Source: Chara braunii (Eukaryota; Streptophyta; Charophyceae; Charales; Characeae). From it: DNA of 48,081 bases. The notes beneath the pieces were generated by a model. The model made no database searches. It was not told the DNA's origin and saw nothing but the letters and a program-made list of their open reading frames with translations. Every line of letters begins with the position of its first letter. Position 1 is the first letter of the stretch. The translations under genes and the position numbers were made by a program. This document shows positions 43,795 to 48,081 of the stretch, piece after piece. The stretch covers positions 928,386-976,466 of the forward strand of contig BFEA01000474.1 of NCBI GenBank assembly GCA_003427395.1, in the 5' to 3' direction.

Positions 43795-44545
43795 TACCTT
43801 GTATACGAATACAACGTATACAATATACCGGGTACGTTGTTGTATGTATCGAATACAACGTATATAACGAGTTTTAGGGTACAACTTTTCAAAAGTCTGT
43901 AGTACTGCCATTATTTTTATTTTCATCTAAAATTTGGTTGGGAATTTTTCCAAGACCCTGAGGCAAAAATTGTTTATCTTGCAATTTTGTACATTAGACT
44001 TTTTTTCTTGGATTTTTCAATGAAGTTTTTTAAAAATTGAAATTATAAAAAAATCAGTAAAAATCTTGGCTACCAGAGTGGCCCGGGGTCACTTACCCAG
44101 CGGACCAAAAAAAAAATATTATAATAAAAAATATATATTTTTCATTCTTAATTTTGTGAAGAATTTCGATGTTACCCTGAGGCAAAAGTTGTTCATTGTT
44201 TTTTCTACATAACATAGTTTTTTTGCGGATTTTTTTTTTTTTTTTTTTTTTTTTTGGGACTTTCCCTGGTCCTTGCACGGGCTGACCACCCAGGACCCGG
44301 ACGGCCCGGCTGGTAGCCTAGGTAAAAATACTAAAAAATATTTTCATCCTCGTTTTAATTTTTTTTCTCGAATTTAGATAAGGCCCTCAAGCGAACGTTG
44401 TTTGTATTGCATTGTTGTATAACTTTTTTTTCAGATATTTTTAATGATTTAAAAAACAATCAAATTTGCAAAAATTTGAATACAACATACGTACATTGTA
44501 TTCGAATATAACATACATACGTTATATTCGAGCATACATTCTATT
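43795..44545. repeat. AT-rich region bounded by gaatacaacgtata-type palindromes
   Basis: Clusters at 43788-43870 and 44478-44545 share catacgtac..ttgtat.cgaata and gaatacaac elements that read the same on both strands. Between them, three diverged direct units with anchor ccctgaggc (43956, 44175) or ccctcaagc (44384) are spaced 219 and 209 bases apart; the middle unit lies inside the 257-bp TIR element. Confidence 0.45.
44057..44329. mobile_element. 257-bp TIR element with 8-bp target duplication
   Basis: Element 44065-44321. The left end cttggctaccag and the reverse complement of the right end ctaggctaccag match at 11 of 12 bases, with further similarity inside (ggcccgg, gggtc). The perfect repeat gtaaaaat at 44057-44064 and 44322-44329 is an 8-base target duplication, as in the hAT superfamily. 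The core has a 26-base T run at 44230. No coding frame; a MITE. Confidence 0.75.
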
Positions 44546-45525
44546 CGGGAAAAAATAAGCGATTTTCGAAAACCCGATTTCCAGAGGTAATTCGAATAGA
44601 ACGTACTTACATTTTTTTTCGTGTTAAGAAGGTAATACACGAGTGATGGCCTATTACGACGGGTGCGACACCACCTAAAAGCGAAGAAAAGTAGTTAAAA
44701 TGAAAAGAAAAGAAAAAAAGTGGTGATGTTTGATTCATGCACCCTCACATGTCCTCACCCGTCATGCCCTCCCCACCTCCGCCCCCTCCCCCAAAAAACG
44801 TCCAGATCATGCCCCTCTCCAAAGCCCAATGAAGCCAGAGTCGATGCATTGCTTCACTGCGCTGTTGGGATAGAAGTTACCCGACAATTGTTGTAACCAC
44901 CTCGCCCATAAAACTTCAAGATTCATGTCGCCTGCCAAAGCCCACTGAAGATTCATTGCTTCACTGAGTTGTTGGGATAAAAGCTCTACCCGACGATTCC
45001 TATGACCAAGACCATCATCAACGAGTCCCAAGTTGTAAGGAACCAGCAACGGAGATAACATAGGGGAATGTAAGTGAATGAAAGTTAGAGTAGGATGAAG
45101 CAGGGTAGCGGGTCACCGCCGGTGGTGGAAGTTACAAACAGGAGTCAGGTGAGTTTGGCGATGAGTTGCTGCGGTGCCCTAAACCAGGCGACTCTAGCGA
45201 TAGAGCAGACACGAAGGCGAGCGGAGTGAGTGCCAGGATAGAATCAAGAAGTGAACCACGAATCTCAATTCTCTCGTCTAGACCCAAGCAAGTGCACACA
45301 CAGCCCAAGGCCAAGGGCACAATTCTTCGACACAGTCGATCATGGTATTGAAAAGATTCATAATTTTGTTTTCATCATTAAAAAAAAGATAAATCCAATA
45401 AAATAAAATAAATATATTAAAAAAAATAGACATATACACTATGTTACCTGATCGAACATCCGGGACCCCCCTGACCATCCGGGACTGTCCGATCGGACAA
45501 CCGGTCGGTAGACATATACACTAAT
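44546..45525. other. Unassigned, with a two-unit repeat at 44818-45000
   Basis: ccaaagccca.tgaag..cattgcttcactg..gttgggat recurs at 44818 and 44936. An 84-codon minus frame spans it. A 15-base direct repeat tagacatatacacta at 45427 and 45509 borders an 82-base GC-rich stretch with cgatc.gaca..ccggg. No gene recognised. Confidence 0.35.
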
Positions 45526-45544
45526 AAGAAGAGTACAGACTGCA

Positions 45545-46460
45545 CCACTTGAAGTCCCGGCTATAGAGTGACCAATGGACTGCTACTCGAGAAAACTGAT
45601 AGGTTTGACCGGCTCTGCATTCCGAACAAAAGTGCGATCTTGGGGGAACGCCATGACACCGAGGGCAGTTCGGATGGAGGAAGACTTACGCTAATCTCCT
45701 CCGGTCCTACACCTGGGTCAGCATGAAAGACGGCTGCATAGCCTACATCCAAGGCTGTCAATTCTGCCAGCCACGCAAGCCCCCCTTGGTCTATTGAGAC
45801 CGCTACCTATCCCATCCGGTCCCGATGACTCCGTGTCTATTGACTTCATGGACACCAAAGTCAAAAGCAGGAACGCGAAAAGTCAAGTAATGGTAGTTGT
45901 AGATCGATTCAGTAAAACTGTTGTTTTCTTTCGGCTACCTGCTGAGGCCAAGAGTGACTTAGTAGTTCGAGAATTCTTCAATCATTTGGTGAAAGATTAC
46001 AGACACCCACCGACAATCGTTAGTGATAGAGATAGTAGGTTTACGGGTGAGCACTGGCAACAGTTGATGAAAGTATATGGGCCAAAGTTGACCATGTCAT
46101 CCGGTAGACACCCAGAGACCAACGACCAGATGGAGCAAATGAACAAACTGTCCAGCAAGTGGTATGCATGTATATTAGGCCCGGCCAAATCGATTGGGAC
46201 GGGCATCTTCCCAAAGTGCAGTCTGCGTACAACAATTCGGTGCACCTGTCAACCGCACGCACCCCGAATGAACTGCACAAAGATTGGCAGCTCCGGCGTC
46301 CGATTGGTTGTCTGAACCTGGACCAGATTCAAAGATTGCTGCCCGGTACGAGGGAATTCGCTATCCAGTACGAGAAAGACTTAGAGCAGGTGAAAAAGAA
46401 CATCCTCAAGGCCCAACATCACATGGTAGAACAAGCCAATAAGCACCGACGACTGCCGCA
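45545..46460 (+). pseudogene. pol: Chromovirus integrase, 5'-truncated and frameshifted
   Basis: Starts abruptly inside pol: RLCIPNKSAIL, then a HD.EGSSDGG zinc part, a frameshift, and YIQGCQFCQPRK with C-x2-C at 45756-45767. The core frame (45794-46315) has VSIDFMD, VVVDRFSKTVVFFRL, IVSDRDSRFTGEHW and an E in DQMEQMN. The second Asp and the Glu are separated by exactly 35 residues (D35E). A frameshift near 46140 leads to YIRPGQIDWDGHLPKVQSAYN and LSTARTPNELH. No RT or RNase H precedes it. Confidence 0.85.
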
Positions 46461-46861
46461 ATTCGCTGTAGGTAACTTGGTCTGGGTAAGGTCAAAGGAG
46501 TTCAGCCCGGAAGAAGGGATCTTGCAGAAACTGTTACCTGCTTATAGGGGACAATGACAAGTGTTAGATGTCAATAGAGAGGCAGATGGTCCGTCCTACA
46601 TTATTGAGATTCCCCCACTCGCACACGTACGCAGCGTTCCACGCGTCTAAGTTGCTTCTCTGCGTAACGAATGATCAGTTCCCCTCTCGTCGCTCCATAA
46701 TCCCACGAGATATGGATGGAGGTTACGATGTGGACAGAATAGTGGCCGAGGACGTCTTTCGCACAGGCCGAAGAGGGAGACCACAAAGCCAGTATAAGGT
46801 TAGATTCGCCTATCAGGAACCCAACGAAGATCGTTGGTTTCCCAGGGAGGAATGTATATGA
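46461..46861 (+). pseudogene. pol: Chromovirus integrase C-terminus with chromodomain
   Basis: VGNLVWVRSKEF, then KLLPAYRGQ and a TGA at 46555-46557 at the position of an aromatic residue, a frameshift, then FHASKLLLCV. The end is a chromodomain (46724-46858): YDVDRIVAEDVF, then YKVRFAYQEPNEDRWFPRE. This follows the Y-x-V-E-x-I-L...Y-x-V-x-W...W-x-P pattern. Chromodomains direct chromovirus insertion to marked chromatin. A different lineage from the 26.9-29.7 kb pol. Confidence 0.8.
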
Positions 46862-47865
46862 CAGATAAAACTAAGATTTTCTCGGAGGACCTCGAAATAA
46901 GGCCGGCAGGAGTGAAAGGATTCAGGCTGCAAACACCCCCATGTCCCGGTACAAGGGTCCCAAACAGTCCCAGTAGATCCAGGTCCCAGGCTGTCCCAGT
47001 AGGACATCGGTACCGAAATGTCGTACGTCGGGAGGAGTCCGTCGGTACTTGACAAAAAAAGTCCACTCCAGTCCAATAGTCCCAAGTCCAATTTTGCATT
47101 ATGTCCCAGGAAAGTCCGGAATGCAGCGGACCGATAAAATGATTGCAGCAGACAGGCTGCGCTGATCGGTACCGGTCTGAAGCAGGCCAAGCCAAATCAA
47201 GTCCTATATTTGGCTGCTACAATGCAGGCGGCTCATCACTTGTTCAGTTGCGAGATGCGGCAACTTGGGCACTTCACGCCTGAGGAAGAAGAGGGCACCC
47301 GTAGCTAGCGGTTAGGCAGTGGGCAGCCATAGCCGCCGAAGGTGAAGCACACCTGAGTGGGTGTACCCAAGGTTACGATCTAGGGTTAGTGTTGCATACT
47401 GTAAAGGTGCAGACCAGAACAAGAACCGACCTCTCTCACAAAGTACAAGATAGCGTAGCGGAAGACTTAGATACCAATGATCCGAACAATCAATATTGCA
47501 ATGCAGCCCCGAACATACATCATCATCATCACTCCATGGTGTGAAGGGGCCTGGCGCTCACACAGGAAGAATGCACCAGTCCCCAACCATACACAGACGA
47601 AGAAGAGGGGGGTTAGACGAAGAAGTGGGAAGATGGGAATGTCGTCAACACCAAGTCTTCGGCACAGGCCCAAATAGTCCCTCGTCAAAATGTCTGAATC
47701 CCAATGTCGAGTCTGGATCCAATGTCGTCAAGTCTCAAGTCACAACTCTCTCTCTCTCTGTCGTAGTCCGCTGATACTGAGAAGTCAGGGAGTCAGAGGC
47801 CGAGGCAGTAGTAGCCTTCAGGATTCGGCAGCAGCACTCTGGAGGAGCGCTGCAGGAGTAGCTTA
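46862..47865. other. Chromovirus 3' flank, degenerate gtccca-rich
   Basis: Many gtccca/agtcca motifs between 46940 and 47110. Short CAT and CT repeats at 47519-47531 and 47747-47760. No LTR termini can be proved within the window. Confidence 0.4.
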
Positions 47866-47870
47866 GCGCT

Positions 47871-47936
47871 AGCAGTAGTCTTCAGCGCTGGGCGCTAGTA
47901 GCAGTAGCAGTAGTCTTCAGCGCTGGGCGCTAGTAG
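47871..47936 (+). repeat. 35-base tandem repeat
   Basis: agcagtagtcttcagcgctg and the following 11 bases recur exactly at 47871 and 47906. The surrounding sequence is a gcgctagtagcag-rich minisatellite. Confidence 0.8.
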
Positions 47937-48062
47937 AGGTAGAGGAGGTGAGAGAGGGAGATGGCTGGCGGAGGCCAGAGAGACTTACCTGTGGCGCCAT
48001 AGCTCCAGCTTCATCTTCAAGGTACCTGCATCAAGACACCAACTTCACAGGTTAGTACCGGA

Positions 48063-48081
48063 CTGAAAGAGAGAGAGAGAG
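48063..48081. repeat. (GA)n at window end
   Basis: A GA dinucleotide run reaches the window edge, so its full length is unknown. Confidence 0.8.

Noticed and set aside
47466-47480. Minus-strand initiator tRNA-Met primer site (attggtatctaag)
   Set aside because: Only the first 7-8 bases fit; the internal region to the left carries a pol on the opposite strand and no LTR end can be confirmed.

Overview
The window is repeat-dominated eukaryotic nuclear DNA. I found no host protein-coding gene, rRNA, tRNA or CRISPR array. The content is decayed Ty3/gypsy LTR retrotransposons, small terminal-inverted-repeat (TIR) elements nested in one another, minisatellites and long microsatellites. A primer-binding site at 19903-19920 matches the 3' end of plant cytosolic tRNA-Asp at 17 of 18 positions. 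This points to a green-plant-lineage genome with much repeat DNA; a charophyte-like alga is one possibility, but the species is not proven. Isolated N bases sit in two clusters inside repeats.

Layout. 1-3.1 kb: a fold-back element with a C-rich core, then a 1.1-kb TIR element (copy A) inside a TATC microsatellite and carrying its own nested 207-bp TTAA element. 3.97-6.5 kb: minus-strand copy of repeat family 1, with an intact 219-codon ORF. 7-15 kb: mostly unrecognised DNA, with a minus-strand copy of repeat family 2 at 10.1-11.4 kb. 15.2-16.75 kb: two different tandem arrays. 18.03-43.60 kb: two direct copies of family 1 that behave as LTRs. The first is followed by the tRNA-Asp primer site. 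Between them lie a duplicated accessory module, three tandem palindromes, and a decayed gag (zinc knuckle), protease, reverse transcriptase, RNase H and integrase with a GPY/F module. The internal region is interrupted by a 579-bp TTAA/TIR element, a second family 2 copy (33.1-34.1 kb) and copy B of the 1-kb TIR element (40.2-41.2 kb). 43.6-44.6 kb: AT-rich palindromes and a 257-bp TIR element with a perfect 8-bp target duplication. 45.5-46.86 kb: integrase and chromodomain of a different, truncated chromovirus. The rest is repeat-rich and unassigned.

The most interesting signals are: (1) two long LTR-like families each carrying a conserved short ORF, with similar strand-strand-helix segments recurring in the internal region; (2) three tandem palindromes at 22.4-22.8 kb whose arms are almost perfect inside otherwise decayed sequence; (3) a series of nested TIR elements whose insertion sites can be read directly. 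All assignments come from reading motifs and comparing copies within the window; no database search was possible.
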